A DNA stretch of 41,233 bases from an uncultured Alphaproteobacteria bacterium (GTDB lineage Bacteria > Pseudomonadota > Alphaproteobacteria > Rhodobacterales > Rhodobacteraceae). The stretch's first letter is position 1. Each line of letters starts with the position of its first letter. A program made the position numbers and the translations under genes. The stretch lies in the NCBI GenBank assembly GCA_902611475.1, contig CACLZW010000013.1:1-41233 (forward strand). The letters run 5' to 3'. The notes under the pieces are model-generated. The model saw nothing but the letters and a program-made list of their open reading frames with translations, made no database searches and had not been told where the DNA came from. Positions 1 to 9,801 of the stretch are shown here, piece after piece.

Positions 1-71
1 CAAACGAATTACCAACAAAAACAGTTACTATCTACAAATGATATAACAATGTATCTTTTAAAGAGTGTTCT

Positions 72-3000
72 ATGACTATTATAAATTCAGTTTTAATTGC
101 TAATAGAGGCGAAATAGCAATTAGGATTTCTAAGACCTTGAACGAGATGGGGATAAAGGCTTATGGGATTTATAGTAAAGATGATAGTTCAAGTGCACAT
201 CTTTCGTATTGCTCTGAAGTATTTGAATTAAAAGGTACAGGACCTTCTGCGTACCTAAATATTGATGAGATCATAGCTCTAACAAAAAGTAAAAAAATTA
301 AGGCTGTGCATCCGGGATATGGGTTCTTGAGTGAAAACCATGCATTTGCCGCTAGTTGTGCGAAGAATGACATCATTTTTATAGGCCCAAATGAAAAAAA
401 CATTAAAAAATTTTGGTAATAAAGAAAAAGCAAAAAAATTAGCTCAAAAATTAGGGATACCTGTATGCTCTTCATCGGGGCCAATACAAAAAAAATCAGA
501 TATCCTGAGTTTTTTTAATGAGATAAAAAAAAATAAAATAATCTTAAAAGCAAATTTTGGTGGTGGAGGAAGAGGATCAAGAATAATTCATAAAAAAGAT
601 GATTTTTCTGAAGTATTATCTTTAGTAAAAGAAGAAGCAAAGTCATTTTCTGGCTCTAATTTGATTTTTGCAGAGGAGGTAATTGAAGAGGCTAGACATA
701 TTGAGGTTCAAATTTTGGGTGATGGACAATCGTGTATTCATCTTTTCGAAAGAGATTGTTCCTTTCAAAGAAGTTTTCAAAAATTTATCGAATTTTGTCC
801 TGCACCAAATCTTTCAAGCCAAGCTAAAGATAAGCTATATAATTATGCAATTAGTTTGTGCGAAAGTGTTGCTTACAAAGGTTTGGGCACAGTTGAATTT
901 TTGGTCGATAAAAATGAAAAAATCTATTTCATGGAAGTTAATCCAAGGGTGCAGGTAGAGCATACTATTACAGAAGAACTTACTGGAATTGATCTCATAC
1001 GATCCCAGATCAGCGTTTTCAATGGAAAATCTCTTAAGGATCAGAGTATTAAAGCGGGAATTGTATTAGGAAAGCGTGCTTCAATACAGGCTAGGCTTAA
1101 TATGGAAAGCTATGATAACAAAAACCAACTTGTTCCAACAACCGGAACTATAAAAGAGTATGATATTGTTTCCGGTCCTGGAATACGGATTGATGGTGCA
1201 GGAAAAGTTGGCTATTTAAATAATGGTCTTTACGACTCATTGCTTGCTAAAGTTATTGCTACTAGCGAATTTGGTTTGGGTGAAGCTGTAAGAAAGCTAG
1301 ATTTTACTTTAAGAATGTCTAATGTTTCAGGGGTAGAGACAAATAAAAATTTAATTATCGAGATATTGCGACAAGAAGTCCCTCAAAACGGGTCGGTAAA
1401 TATTTCTACAATTGATAATAATATCGAAGTTTATCTTCAAAAACTGAATAGAGATACCCAAATAGGCGTTAAAGAGAATAATAAAAATGAAATTCCTAAC
1501 AGGCCTCTAATAGATAGCGCTTTAACAGAGAACACAATTCAATCTGAGCTTGTTGGTACAGTAATAGACATAAAGGTATTGCCAAATAAAAAGATTAAGC
1601 AAGGAGATACTGTCCTAGTTCAGGAATCTATGAAAATGCATCATCCTATTAAAGCCAACGCAAATGGATTCGTATCAAACTTTTTTGTTGATATTGGAGA
1701 TACTGTTTCAACAGGATCACCTCTTTTTGAATTCATTCCTGAAAAAGAAAGTAGCCAAAAAAAGTTGAAGAAAGGCAAGTCAAAAAAGTCAAAAAAAATG
1801 AGAGGAGATCTCGAAAATCTTTTGGAAAGAAGGAAGCTTACATTAGATAAAAGTAGGCTCATAGCGGTTAAAAAAAGGAAAAAAATTGGGAAAAGAACTG
1901 CTAGAGAGAATATAAAGTCTTTAATTGGCAATAATGACTTTTTTGAGTATGGGGATCTGGTTTATGCGGCACAACGATCGAGAAGATCGCTTGATGATCT
2001 GATAAAAAATACTCCTGCAGATGGATTAATAACAGGTTTGAGCTTTGTAAACTCGGATTTGTTTGCCAAAGAACAAACTAAGACTGCAATTATGCACTAC
2101 GATTATATGGTTCTAGCAGGAACGCAGGGTATAAATAATCATAAGAAGCTAGATAGAATGATTGATGTTATTAGAGGTTTAAAAGTTCCTTTGATATTTT
2201 TCTGTGAAGGGGGAGGAGGGAGACCAGGAGATGTTGATGCAGGAGATCAAAATATCGCTGGTTTGAACATTCCTTCTTTTCATGATTTTGCGCGTCTTTC
2301 TGGAGAAGTGCCATTAGTTGGAATTGGTTCAGGTAGGCTTTTTGCGGGTAATGCTGCTTTATTGGGTTGCTGTGATGTAATAATCGGCACAAGAGATCTT
2401 AATCTGGGTATGGGTGGCCCAGCAATGATTGAGGGAGGAGGGTTAGGAGTGTACAAACCCGAAGAGGTTGGTCCAACAAGCGTTCAATATCCCAATGGTG
2501 TTATTGATATTTTAGTTGATAACGAGGATGATGCTATTGTAATAGCAAAAAAATATTTATCATATTTTCAGGGAAACCTAGACTCTTGGGAAGCTCCTGA
2601 AGTAGAAAATTTAAGGTACGTTATTCCTGAAAATAGGTTGGAGGTTTATGATATTCGGGAGGTTATTGATAATATTGCTGACATAGGCTCCGTATTGGAA
2701 ATAAAGGCTGGTTTTGCAAAGGGTATGTTCACAGGCTTTATAAGAGTTAAAGGTAAGCCGTTGGGATTAATTGCCAATAATCCACTATTTTTGGCTGGGG
2801 CGATAGACAGTGATGGAGCGGATAAGGCTTCCAGATTTATTAAATTATGTGAAAATTATAATATTCCGATATTAAGTCTTTGTGATACTCCCGGCATGAT
2901 GGTGGGCCCAGAAATTGAAGAGACTGGCCTCGTACGCCACTGTTGTCGCTTATTTCTTGCGGGAGCTAATGTAACAGTACCAATGATGACCATTGTGTTA

Positions 3001-3357
3001 AGAAAAGCTTATGGCCTTGGAGCACAAGCAATGGCTGGTGGCAGTTTCATGGCACCACAATTTGTTGTGGGTTGGCCAACCGCTGAGATTGGAGCTATGG
3101 GCTTGGAAGGTGCTGTTAAGTTAGGGTACAGAAAAGAGCTAGAAGCAGAAAGTGACGTGGAGAAGAAAGAAAAGCTTTTTAAAAAATTAGTTGATGACCT
3201 TTATGAAAAAGGAAAGGCAATTAATGCCGCAAGCTTGTTAGAATTTGATACAGTTCTAGATCCTATAGAATCTCGTGATTGGATATCTATGGTAGTAGAA
3301 AGTCCTATTAATAGTTCTGAAAAAGTCCCAAAAAACAGGTATATAGATTCCTGGTAA
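72..3357 (+). CDS. Single-chain acyl-CoA carboxylase (biotin carboxylase-BCCP-carboxyltransferase), frameshifted near codon 114
   Basis: Restored by skipping one base, this reads as about 1,094 residues. The parts in order are biotin carboxylase, biotin carrier, a Lys-rich linker (about nt 1750-1800) and an acyl-CoA carboxyltransferase. Visible motifs are the ATP-grasp loop GGGGRG (nt 556-573), VNPRVQVEHTITEE (about nt 938-975), the biotinylation motif ESMKM with its lysine at nt 1633-1635, and carboxyltransferase glycine-rich segments from about nt 2200 to 3100. All three activities on one chain match the family of long-chain/broad acyl-CoA carboxylases known from mycobacteria and alphaproteobacteria; the substrate acyl-CoA is unknown. 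As sequenced, the first 115 codons end at a TAA at 417-419 and the rest continues one frame over; an ATG at 391 could start the downstream part but would lose the first BC strands. The next gene, a kinase-like protein, has a similar lesion. Identity is certain, intactness is not. Confidence 0.85.
405..414 (+). other. Frameshift site in the carboxylase (A6T4 tract, one extra base)
   Basis: The tract is six A followed by four T. Removing one base restores the conserved run FIGP..KNIKKFGNKEKAKKLA found in biotin carboxylases. With the base present, the frame stops at 417-419. It could be a sequencing error, a real mutation, or a site corrected by slippage; the sequence alone cannot decide. Confidence 0.85.
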
Positions 3358-3386
3358 ATTAGGTTTTACATATCGGAAAGAGAAAA

Positions 3387-4437
3387 ATGAGCAGAAATGA
3401 TCAAGAATTAATAGCTCCTTTGGAAAAACATAAATTCAACACCGATAATCTAGTGACATGGATGGAGTCCAATGAGATAGAGAGCACAGGATTAAAGGTA
3501 AAGCAGTTTCAAGGAGGAATGTCTAACCCAACTTTTTTTCTTGAGAGTGAAAACAATAAATATGTCTTAAGGAAAAAACCTCCAGGAAAGCTGTTGCCAA
3601 AGGCACATGCGGTTGACAGAGAATTTAAAGTAATGAACGCTCTTGGACAAATAGATTTCCCTGTGCCTAAGATGCTTGGTTTTTGTGATAACCCGAGTGT
3701 GATAGGTACTGAATTTTTTATAATGGACTACATAGACGGCAGAATAATTACAACTCCGGAAATAAACGGATTCTCAAAAAAATGAAAGAAACACCATCTG
3801 CGTATCTTTAGCAGAGACGCTAGCCAAACTGCACAATGTAGATTACAAATCAATCGGCCTTGAGTCTTTTGGAAGACCAGAAGGCTACATCCAGCGGCAA
3901 ATAAAATTATGGTCTGATCAATTCCAAAGATCAAAAGAAGATATTACTGTAAAGGCCAACTTTAAAGAAATGGATTTACTTAGTATATGGCTTAAAGAAA
4001 ATTCTATCATTGAGGATGAATTTGCTATTGCCCACGGTGACTACCGATTAGGTAATACGATAATTGATAAAAATAGCTCGACAGTGATTGGTGTACTTGA
4101 TTGGGAATTATCAACATTGGGCCACCCCTTAGCTGATCTGGGTTATTATTGTATCCCCTACCGATATGGGTTTGAAGACTTAAATCTAAAACAACTGGGT
4201 ATACCCTCTGAAGAAAAATTTCTTGAACTATATATGAAGTTTTCAGGTAGAAGCTCAATTCCGAATTGGCCTCTATTTTTATCATTCGCTCTTTTTCGTA
4301 GTGCGGCGATTATTTTTGGAGTAGCTGCTAGAACCCTGCTTGGAAATGTTAGCTCAGAAAGCTCTAATGTCTTTGAGCAAATAAAAAGAGCAGAAGATAT
4401 GGCTCGAATTGGCTATAGTATTTGCTCCAACTCTTAA
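3387..4437 (+). CDS. APH-family phosphotransferase (acyl-CoA-metabolism associated), frameshifted in an A7 tract
   Basis: Skipping one base in the seven-A run gives a 349-residue protein of the aminoglycoside phosphotransferase/ACAD10-11-like kinase fold. The N lobe has the Gly-containing GGMSNPTF loop and a YVLRKKP lysine strand. The C lobe has the Brenner-type catalytic motif HGDYRLGN (about nt 4036-4059) and the metal-binding DWELSTLGHPLADLGY. Proteins of this type usually sit with acyl-CoA dehydrogenases and acyl-CoA carboxylases; the natural substrate is generally not known. It begins 29 bases after the carboxylase with a GGAAAGAGA-like ribosome site, so the two are probably one operon. 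As sequenced it is split into a 132-codon N part (stop at 3783-3785) and a C part containing the catalytic residues, which would be inactive if real. Confidence 0.78.
3776..3782 (+). other. Frameshift site in the phosphotransferase (A7 tract, one extra A)
   Basis: Seven consecutive A residues are followed by TGA. Dropping one A continues the reading as SKNERNTICVSLAETLAKLH, which fits the family's linker helix. This is the second one-base homopolymer gain within 3.4 kb, in the adjacent gene of the same operon. Confidence 0.8.
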
Positions 4438-4451
4438 AATATTTTTATAAC

Positions 4452-5642
4452 TCAAAGTGGTGGCCAACAAGTTTGTTTTAGGTTATTGTCTCTTTGGTAC
4501 AGGCCTATTGCACGCCTTGTTTTGTGCCCGATTAGACCGTCTATGCCACCCGTGTAATATTTTCTAGATAGCTTTTCCTGTATACTTATTATTTTATTTC
4601 TTGTTAAATTTTCGGTTGCTTCCCAATTTTTAAAAAAGTTGTGGCTGTTATATTTAATTTTGTCTGCAATGAACCCAACAGATAAAGCATATAAATCGGA
4701 GTTATTGTATTCTTTAAGTGTATAAAAGTTCTTGCTTACTAAATAAATAGGTCCGTGTATTCCAGCCGGAAACATCAAACTGTATGACTCATTAAGATCA
4801 TCTTGAGGAAATTCTTCTCCTTTAAATCTTGATGCTCCTAGCTTTTTCCACTGGCTCAAGCTTCTTGAATGATCTGGTCCCTCTAGGTAGCAACTAATGC
4901 TGTTTGACAGTTGAACTTCATATCCCCATTCTAAGTTATTATCCCATCCAAACTGATGTAAATAGTTTGCAATGGAAGCCAATATATCTGGCTGACTGTT
5001 CCATATGTCTTTATTTCCGTCATTATCATAATCTACAGCGAATTTAACAAGAGTGGAAGGTAGGAACTGAGGTTGTCCAAGAGCACCCGCTTTCGAAGCT
5101 TTTAAATATTTAATATTTATTTCATTTTCTATTGCAAAATCAATTAGATAAATAAGCTCATTCAAGTAAACTAGTCTATTTGATGATGAAAAGCTGAGTA
5201 GAGATAGTACTTGAAGACTGTCTAGCCTCGGCCTTACTCTTCCAAAGAATGTCTCGTTAGCCCATATAGCAAGCAAAAAATGTCTATCTACTTCATATAA
5301 ATTTTCGATATTTTCTAATATTTTTTTAAGGCTTTTTTTATAATTTTTGCCTACTTTGGTTTTTTGTAAAATTAGTTTTTTATTGAAATACTTTGCAGGA
5401 TCAGAAAACTCAGCCTGCTCGTTTTTATTGAGTAACCTTTTTAATTTTATCACAGAGCCTATGTTATCTTTGAGATGCGTTTCAATTTCACCAATAATTT
5501 TATGGCTATTAAATTTTTGCTGTAGTTTTGGTAGCAAAAACTTATCCAGCCAGTATTCATACACTTTTGTACTCTGCGGAAAAATAGGTGCCGGTAAGGA
5601 TATGAAAATTATACACAAAACAATTTTGAAAGTGTTCTTCAA
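4452..5642 (-). CDS. Lytic murein transglycosylase (MltB/SLT_2 family) with peptidoglycan-binding tail
   Basis: A periplasmic enzyme that cleaves the MurNAc-GlcNAc bond of peptidoglycan with formation of 1,6-anhydro-MurNAc. The 396-residue product starts with a signal peptide (basic start, hydrophobic residues 7-20). The catalytic glutamate is E130 in AIWANETFFG, and the family segment GALGQPQFLPST followed by DYDNDGNKDIWNS is present. A C-terminal peptidoglycan-binding repeat occupies roughly the last 50 residues (IQEKLSRKYYTGGIDGLIG). The last ten residues look atypical for that repeat, but the domain is otherwise complete. The start overlaps the stop of the upstream SDR gene by four bases (ATGA), so the two are translated from one message. 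Confidence 0.9.
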   Translation of the reverse strand: MKNTFKIVLCIIFISLPAPIFPQSTKVYEYWLDKFLLPKLQQKFNSHKIIGEIETHLKDNIGSVIKLKRLLNKNEQAEFSDPAKYFNKKLILQKTKVGKNYKKSLKKILENIENLYEVDRHFLLAIWANETFFGRVRPRLDSLQVLSLLSFSSSNRLVYLNELIYLIDFAIENEINIKYLKASKAGALGQPQFLPSTLVKFAVDYDNDGNKDIWNSQPDILASIANYLHQFGWDNNLEWGYEVQLSNSISCYLEGPDHSRSLSQWKKLGASRFKGEEFPQDDLNESYSLMFPAGIHGPIYLVSKNFYTLKEYNNSDLYALSVGFIADKIKYNSHNFFKNWEATENLTRNKIISIQEKLSRKYYTGGIDGLIGHKTRRAIGLYQRDNNLKQTCWPPL

Positions 5643-6481
5643 GACAAAAATCTATTTATTAATTTAGTGCTTTCTTGCCATAAACGATCTGCAATATCCG
5701 ATTTTAAAGCCTCTTTTGAGGGGTTTGATTCACTTCTCTTTATGAAATACTTACCAGAAACGTTTTGCACCGTCTCGTTCGTTGCTAGATAGACAAGAGT
5801 GTCTGCGCCTTCCTCAGGTGATATGCCTCTGTATTTTAAAACTAACCTAATAATAAACTGTAAAAGTCCTTTATGATCTTGACCTATGTTCGTATTTACA
5901 ATTCCTGGATGTACACAATTTACAGATATATTTTTTTCGGTAAGATTTTCCGATAACTTTAGTGTAAATAACAAATTACATAACTTAGACCTTGAATAAC
6001 GTTCGTACCAACTTTTCGAATTGCTACTGTCTAAATTATTAAAATCTAGAACTGCGGTTTTATGAGCGCTACTCCCTACGTTAATTATTCTGCCGCCTCC
6101 ATGTATCAAATTTTTTTCAAGAAGCCTATTTGTAAGATAAAAGGGACCTAGATGGTTTGTTGCAAAGACTTTTTCAATTCCCACACTATTATACGATTTC
6201 TTAAACAAAATAGTTCCTGCGTTATTGATCAGACAATTTAGTTTTATCTTAGATTTGCTAAATTCATTCACAATTTCATTAATATCATCAGGCTCAGACA
6301 AATCACATCTTAAGAAACTTACCTGTTTGTCGTTGCAAAATGACTTAAGTTCATATTTTACAGCATCTAATTTATTTTTATTTCGATATGTAATAAAAAG
6401 CCGATGGTTCATCGCTAATAAGGACCTCGCAGCGGAAAGTCCAATCCCGTCAGTTCCTCCAGTAAGAAATATATTTTGCAT
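5639..6481 (-). CDS. Short-chain dehydrogenase/reductase (retinol-dehydrogenase-like)
   Basis: A 280-residue NAD(P)-dependent SDR. Residues 7-14 are the cofactor loop TGGTDGIG, NNAG is near residue 87, serines 137-138 precede the active site, and Y162/K166 (YSRSK) are the catalytic pair. A later HPGIVNTNIG segment is typical of the RDH/WW-oxidoreductase-like subgroup. I chose the ATG at 6481 over an upstream in-frame TTG at 6511 because AGGGAAGG sits just before it and the Rossmann fold begins immediately. The substrate is unknown. It is the first gene of a two-gene leftward unit with the lytic transglycosylase and has no obvious functional link to it. Confidence 0.85.
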   Translation of the reverse strand: MQNIFLTGGTDGIGLSAARSLLAMNHRLFITYRNKNKLDAVKYELKSFCNDKQVSFLRCDLSEPDDINEIVNEFSKSKIKLNCLINNAGTILFKKSYNSVGIEKVFATNHLGPFYLTNRLLEKNLIHGGGRIINVGSSAHKTAVLDFNNLDSSNSKSWYERYSRSKLCNLLFTLKLSENLTEKNISVNCVHPGIVNTNIGQDHKGLLQFIIRLVLKYRGISPEEGADTLVYLATNETVQNVSGKYFIKRSESNPSKEALKSDIADRLWQESTKLINRFLS

Positions 6482-6582
6482 AAACCTTCCCTGTAGAAAT
6501 CTTCCATCCAAGCAATGGCATTCTTTTATACAATAATCATCATTTTAGCCCCTTTTCTAATAATACTAAATAGATAATCAAT

Positions 6583-6595
6583 TTACGCAACGTAA
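6583..6595. promoter_or_regulatory. 13-bp palindrome, possible operator
   Basis: A perfect inverted repeat TTACG-CAA-CGTAA lies in the 169-base divergent gap between the leftward SDR gene and the rightward MMPL gene. Its position and symmetry fit a dimeric repressor of the TetR or MerR type, but no such regulator is encoded nearby and a 5-bp arm can occur by chance. Confidence 0.3.
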
Positions 6596-6650
6596 GCCTT
6601 GTATTAAATAACTCAATGCATTATTTCACATTCATCGGAGGAGAGGTTTT

Positions 6651-8969
6651 ATGATAGAGGCTTGGTCAAATCAAGTAATTAAGAATAGAATTTTCATACT
6701 TATAATAACAGTTTTACTGATTTTAGTGTCAGTTTTTTCTATCTCTAAAAACCCTATAGGGGTTAATAATTCAAATGAAATGTGGTTCCTTGAAGGCGAT
6801 CCAACGCTTCTAGCTCATGATAAAATGAGAGATCTATTTGGAAGCACTGAGTCTCTAGTTGTCGGTATAGAAGCGAGACCAAAAGATAAAGACCTTTTCA
6901 ATCTTGAAACTGTAAAGATGATTGAAGAAATTCATGCAATGTTAGAAGAGCATGAGGTGGTTGAGAAGGTTGATAGTCTAGCCAGATATCAGAGGACATA
7001 TAATCGAGGTGGGGTTGTTGCTACAGACTATATTTTCGAGGACATAGAGAATTTAGATGATAATTTAGATCAATTAGACACGGCTAGGATTGCCATGCAG
7101 GATGAAAACCTAGCGCTCGACACCCTTATAAGCAAAGATTTTAGGCATACCAGAATAATTGCAAGAACGGAGTATATTGTTAACGGACTTGATCACAAGC
7201 TTAAAGTTGTAACGGATTTACGTAACTTTATAAGTGAGATGGGATATTTGGAAAAGGGATATGATATAAAGTTTGGAGGACAACCGGTTTTAAATGAACG
7301 TTTCACCGTAATCAGTAACTCAGATGCCGCTTGGCTAAATCCTACTGTTGCTGCTATAATGATGATTGTCTTAGGCATTGTTTTTAGATCTTTGACCGGT
7401 ATTTTGGCTCCCTGGGTCGTTATTGGTACAGCAGTCACAATGATGACCGGTTTACAGGCGTATCTTGGCTATAATATAACGCCAGTAAACCAAGCTTTAA
7501 TTCCTATCACAATGTTGTTAGGTATGGCGTGCACGGTTCACGTTATGTCTGAGTTTTATAGCTTAAGAACTCTTTCCAAGCACACAGCTTTAGCCGCATC
7601 TAAAGAATTAATAAAAAACCTTTTTAAGCCTATATTCTTTACGCAATTCACCACTTCAATTGGATTTGCTGCGCTATATATAACAAAATTATCCCCTGTG
7701 CGTGAGTTTTCGTTGCTAGCAACGATACTACCAATGATTATTTTTATTCTATCAATGACTTCGTTGCCCGCTGCTTTATCGTTTTTAAACAGACTCTCAC
7801 CAGCTACGAAGAAAGCTTATGACAATGATTGGCTTACACGTGTGACCTCCAGTCTTCCAAATTTTTCCTACAAAAATAGATTTAGTATTTTAATGGTGGG
7901 ACTGCTATTCATCTCTGTAAGCTTTTTTAGCGCAACCTACATAAAAGTTGATACGAATATTTTTAAATTTTTTAAAGGTGATCTCAAAATATCAGAAGAC
8001 TTGAGGTATTTTGATAGAGAGTTTAAAGGATCATCAAATATTGATATGATGCTAGACTCTGAATTAGAAGAGGGGATTAAAGAGCCCAGCTTTCTCACAA
8101 AACTTGACGCTCTCGAGGCTTTTCTTGAAAAACAAGAAAAGTCAGGGAAAATAGTCGGTTATCTGGATCAACTCAAGCAAATTAGGAAGGCGTTTTCAGA
8201 TAACAAAAAAGAGTTTTACAAAATACCAGATAGTAAACCCATGACTAGCCAGCTTTTGTTATTGTTCGAAAACTCAGGTCCTGATGATGACCTTTCAGAT
8301 ATTAAAGATTTTGATGAGCGATTTACGAGAATAACTTTACCGACAATTAATATGGATGCTAGTGAATATAATCAGTTTCTGGATGATATGATGCAAACAA
8401 TAAACAAAGATTTTCCAGACTTGAATGTTACTCCTACCGGTCCAATGGTAATGTTTCAAGCTCAAAATGAGTATACCGATAAAGGGATTAGCCAATCATT
8501 CATGCTTTCATTAACCTTTATAAGTGTTGTTCTTTTTATTATCTTTTGGTCTATTAAACATGGCGCGATTGCCGTGTTCCCAGCAGTCGTTCCAATAGTT
8601 TTTGCTGGTGGGTGTTTTGCAATGTTGGGTAAGGATTTGAATTTGGGATCGTTAATAGTGGGAGCTATGACAATGGGTATTGCAATTGACGACTGTATTC
8701 ATGTCGTCAGTAGATATAAGTTAGCGAGGTCTCTAGGAAGTTCCGTAGAACACTCAATAAAGAGAGCTATGACAGAGTCAGGAAGAGCCATTATCACTAC
8801 GTCATTGGCGCTTGTTATTGGGTTTAGCACTTTTTTGTTTGCACGTTTAGTACCTATGATTGATATTGGATGGCTCACCACTGTGATTTTTACTTTGGCT
8901 TTGTTAGGGTGCCTATTGTTTATACCCGCGCTACTCTTTATATTCGAAAAAGAAGAAAAACTCACCTAA
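6651..8969 (+). CDS. MMPL/RND-family inner-membrane transporter
   Basis: A 772-residue protein of the MMPL/HpnN-like RND branch, which moves lipids or other hydrophobic compounds across the envelope using the proton gradient. It has the duplicated layout: one N-terminal membrane helix (about residues 13-30), a large periplasmic domain, a helix bundle (about 220-390), then a second helix (about 405-425), second periplasmic domain and final bundle (about 620-768). The conserved signature GIAIDDCIHVVSRY lies in the second bundle and a degenerate equivalent, GMACTVHVMSEFY, in the first. A strong GGAGGAGAGG ribosome site precedes the ATG. It heads a three-gene unit with a LolA-like protein and an outer-membrane barrel, which suggests a trans-envelope route. 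It is shorter than the about 1,000-residue drug-efflux RND pumps, and no membrane-fusion protein is present. Confidence 0.9.
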   Translation: MIEAWSNQVIKNRIFILIITVLLILVSVFSISKNPIGVNNSNEMWFLEGDPTLLAHDKMRDLFGSTESLVVGIEARPKDKDLFNLETVKMIEEIHAMLEEHEVVEKVDSLARYQRTYNRGGVVATDYIFEDIENLDDNLDQLDTARIAMQDENLALDTLISKDFRHTRIIARTEYIVNGLDHKLKVVTDLRNFISEMGYLEKGYDIKFGGQPVLNERFTVISNSDAAWLNPTVAAIMMIVLGIVFRSLTGILAPWVVIGTAVTMMTGLQAYLGYNITPVNQALIPITMLLGMACTVHVMSEFYSLRTLSKHTALAASKELIKNLFKPIFFTQFTTSIGFAALYITKLSPVREFSLLATILPMIIFILSMTSLPAALSFLNRLSPATKKAYDNDWLTRVTSSLPNFSYKNRFSILMVGLLFISVSFFSATYIKVDTNIFKFFKGDLKISEDLRYFDREFKGSSNIDMMLDSELEEGIKEPSFLTKLDALEAFLEKQEKSGKIVGYLDQLKQIRKAFSDNKKEFYKIPDSKPMTSQLLLLFENSGPDDDLSDIKDFDERFTRITLPTINMDASEYNQFLDDMMQTINKDFPDLNVTPTGPMVMFQAQNEYTDKGISQSFMLSLTFISVVLFIIFWSIKHGAIAVFPAVVPIVFAGGCFAMLGKDLNLGSLIVGAMTMGIAIDDCIHVVSRYKLARSLGSSVEHSIKRAMTESGRAIITTSLALVIGFSTFLFARLVPMIDIGWLTTVIFTLALLGCLLFIPALLFIFEKEEKLT

Positions 8970-8989
8970 GCTTTGAGATTGTTAATTAT

Positions 8990-9796
8990 ATGAACTTTAA
9001 TATGATATTTCCAAAATACTTTTTGTTTTTTCTTGTGTTGCTTTTCCCAAATGTATCTGTGTCCATGACCGCTTACGAGATCATGAAAAAAGTTGATAAG
9101 AGGTATACAGGAGAAACTATAGAGCAGACATCTACTCTTGTTTTGATCGACAAGAAAAATAGAAAAAGAGAGAGAAAACTAAAGGGTTTTACAAAAGAAG
9201 TTTCAACCGGAACAAAAAGCATCTCTTTTTTCTTGAGCCCTTCCGATGTGAAGAACACCTCCTATTTGTCTTACAACTGGGACGATCCGTCAAAAGATAA
9301 TGACTCCTGGTTGTATCTCCCAAGTCTTCAAAAAACTAATAGGATTTCTGGTGGAGATCGGTCCAATTCTTTTATGGGTAGTGATTTTACATATGCTGAT
9401 TTAGATGGAGTAGAAATTGAAGACTATACTTACAAAATTGTAAAGGATAGTGATGTAGTTGATGGTGCAGATTGTTGGGTAATTGAGGCTACACCAAAAT
9501 CAAAAGATGTAATAAAGGAAACAGGTTACTTAAAAACACTTACTTGGATTAGAAAAGATATATTCTTTGGTGTCAAAGGCAGAATACTTGTAAAAAAGGG
9601 AAAAAAAGTTAAGCTCTGGTCAGCAAAGGATATTAAAAAAATTGATGGTGTCTGGGTTGCAAAGACACAACAGATGACTACTACAAAAAAGAAAAAGCGT
9701 GAGCATTCAAGTATTTTTATTATTGACACAATAGCGTTCAATAAAAAATTAAATGATAGCTTGTTTGAATCCGAGGCCATGCAGCGAGGCTATTAA
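8990..9796 (+). CDS. LolA-like periplasmic protein (outer membrane lipoprotein-sorting protein family)
   Basis: A 268-residue secreted protein. Hydrophobic residues about 8-25 form a signal peptide, followed by a LolA-fold domain. The segment WLYLPSLQKTNRISGGDR and then MGSDFTYADL is characteristic of the LolA-like family that accompanies MMPL transporters, distinct from true LolA. The role is most likely to bind a lipid or hydrophobic ligand in the periplasm. The reading frame is open upstream into the transporter gene, but the signal peptide places the start at the ATG at 8990 (or 9002), 20 bases after the transporter stop. The middle is very Lys-rich (ratios like KKKKREHSS near residue 230). 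Confidence 0.85.
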   Translation: MNFNMIFPKYFLFFLVLLFPNVSVSMTAYEIMKKVDKRYTGETIEQTSTLVLIDKKNRKRERKLKGFTKEVSTGTKSISFFLSPSDVKNTSYLSYNWDDPSKDNDSWLYLPSLQKTNRISGGDRSNSFMGSDFTYADLDGVEIEDYTYKIVKDSDVVDGADCWVIEATPKSKDVIKETGYLKTLTWIRKDIFFGVKGRILVKKGKKVKLWSAKDIKKIDGVWVAKTQQMTTTKKKKREHSSIFIIDTIAFNKKLNDSLFESEAMQRGY

Positions 9797-9801
9797 TAAA
9801 C

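Noticed and set aside
1-71. Promoter or end of a preceding gene
   Set aside because: Only 71 bases are visible, AT-rich, with no clear boxes or coding signal.
4452-4500. Possible frameshift at the C-terminus of the lytic transglycosylase
   Set aside because: The last ten residues look atypical, and a one-base shift gives another short ending, but neither version matches the repeat clearly better, and the domain is almost complete.
8870-8989. N-terminal extension of the LolA-like protein into the transporter gene
   Set aside because: The extension overlaps the MMPL coding sequence and would bury the signal peptide; a start at 8990 or 9002 is natural.
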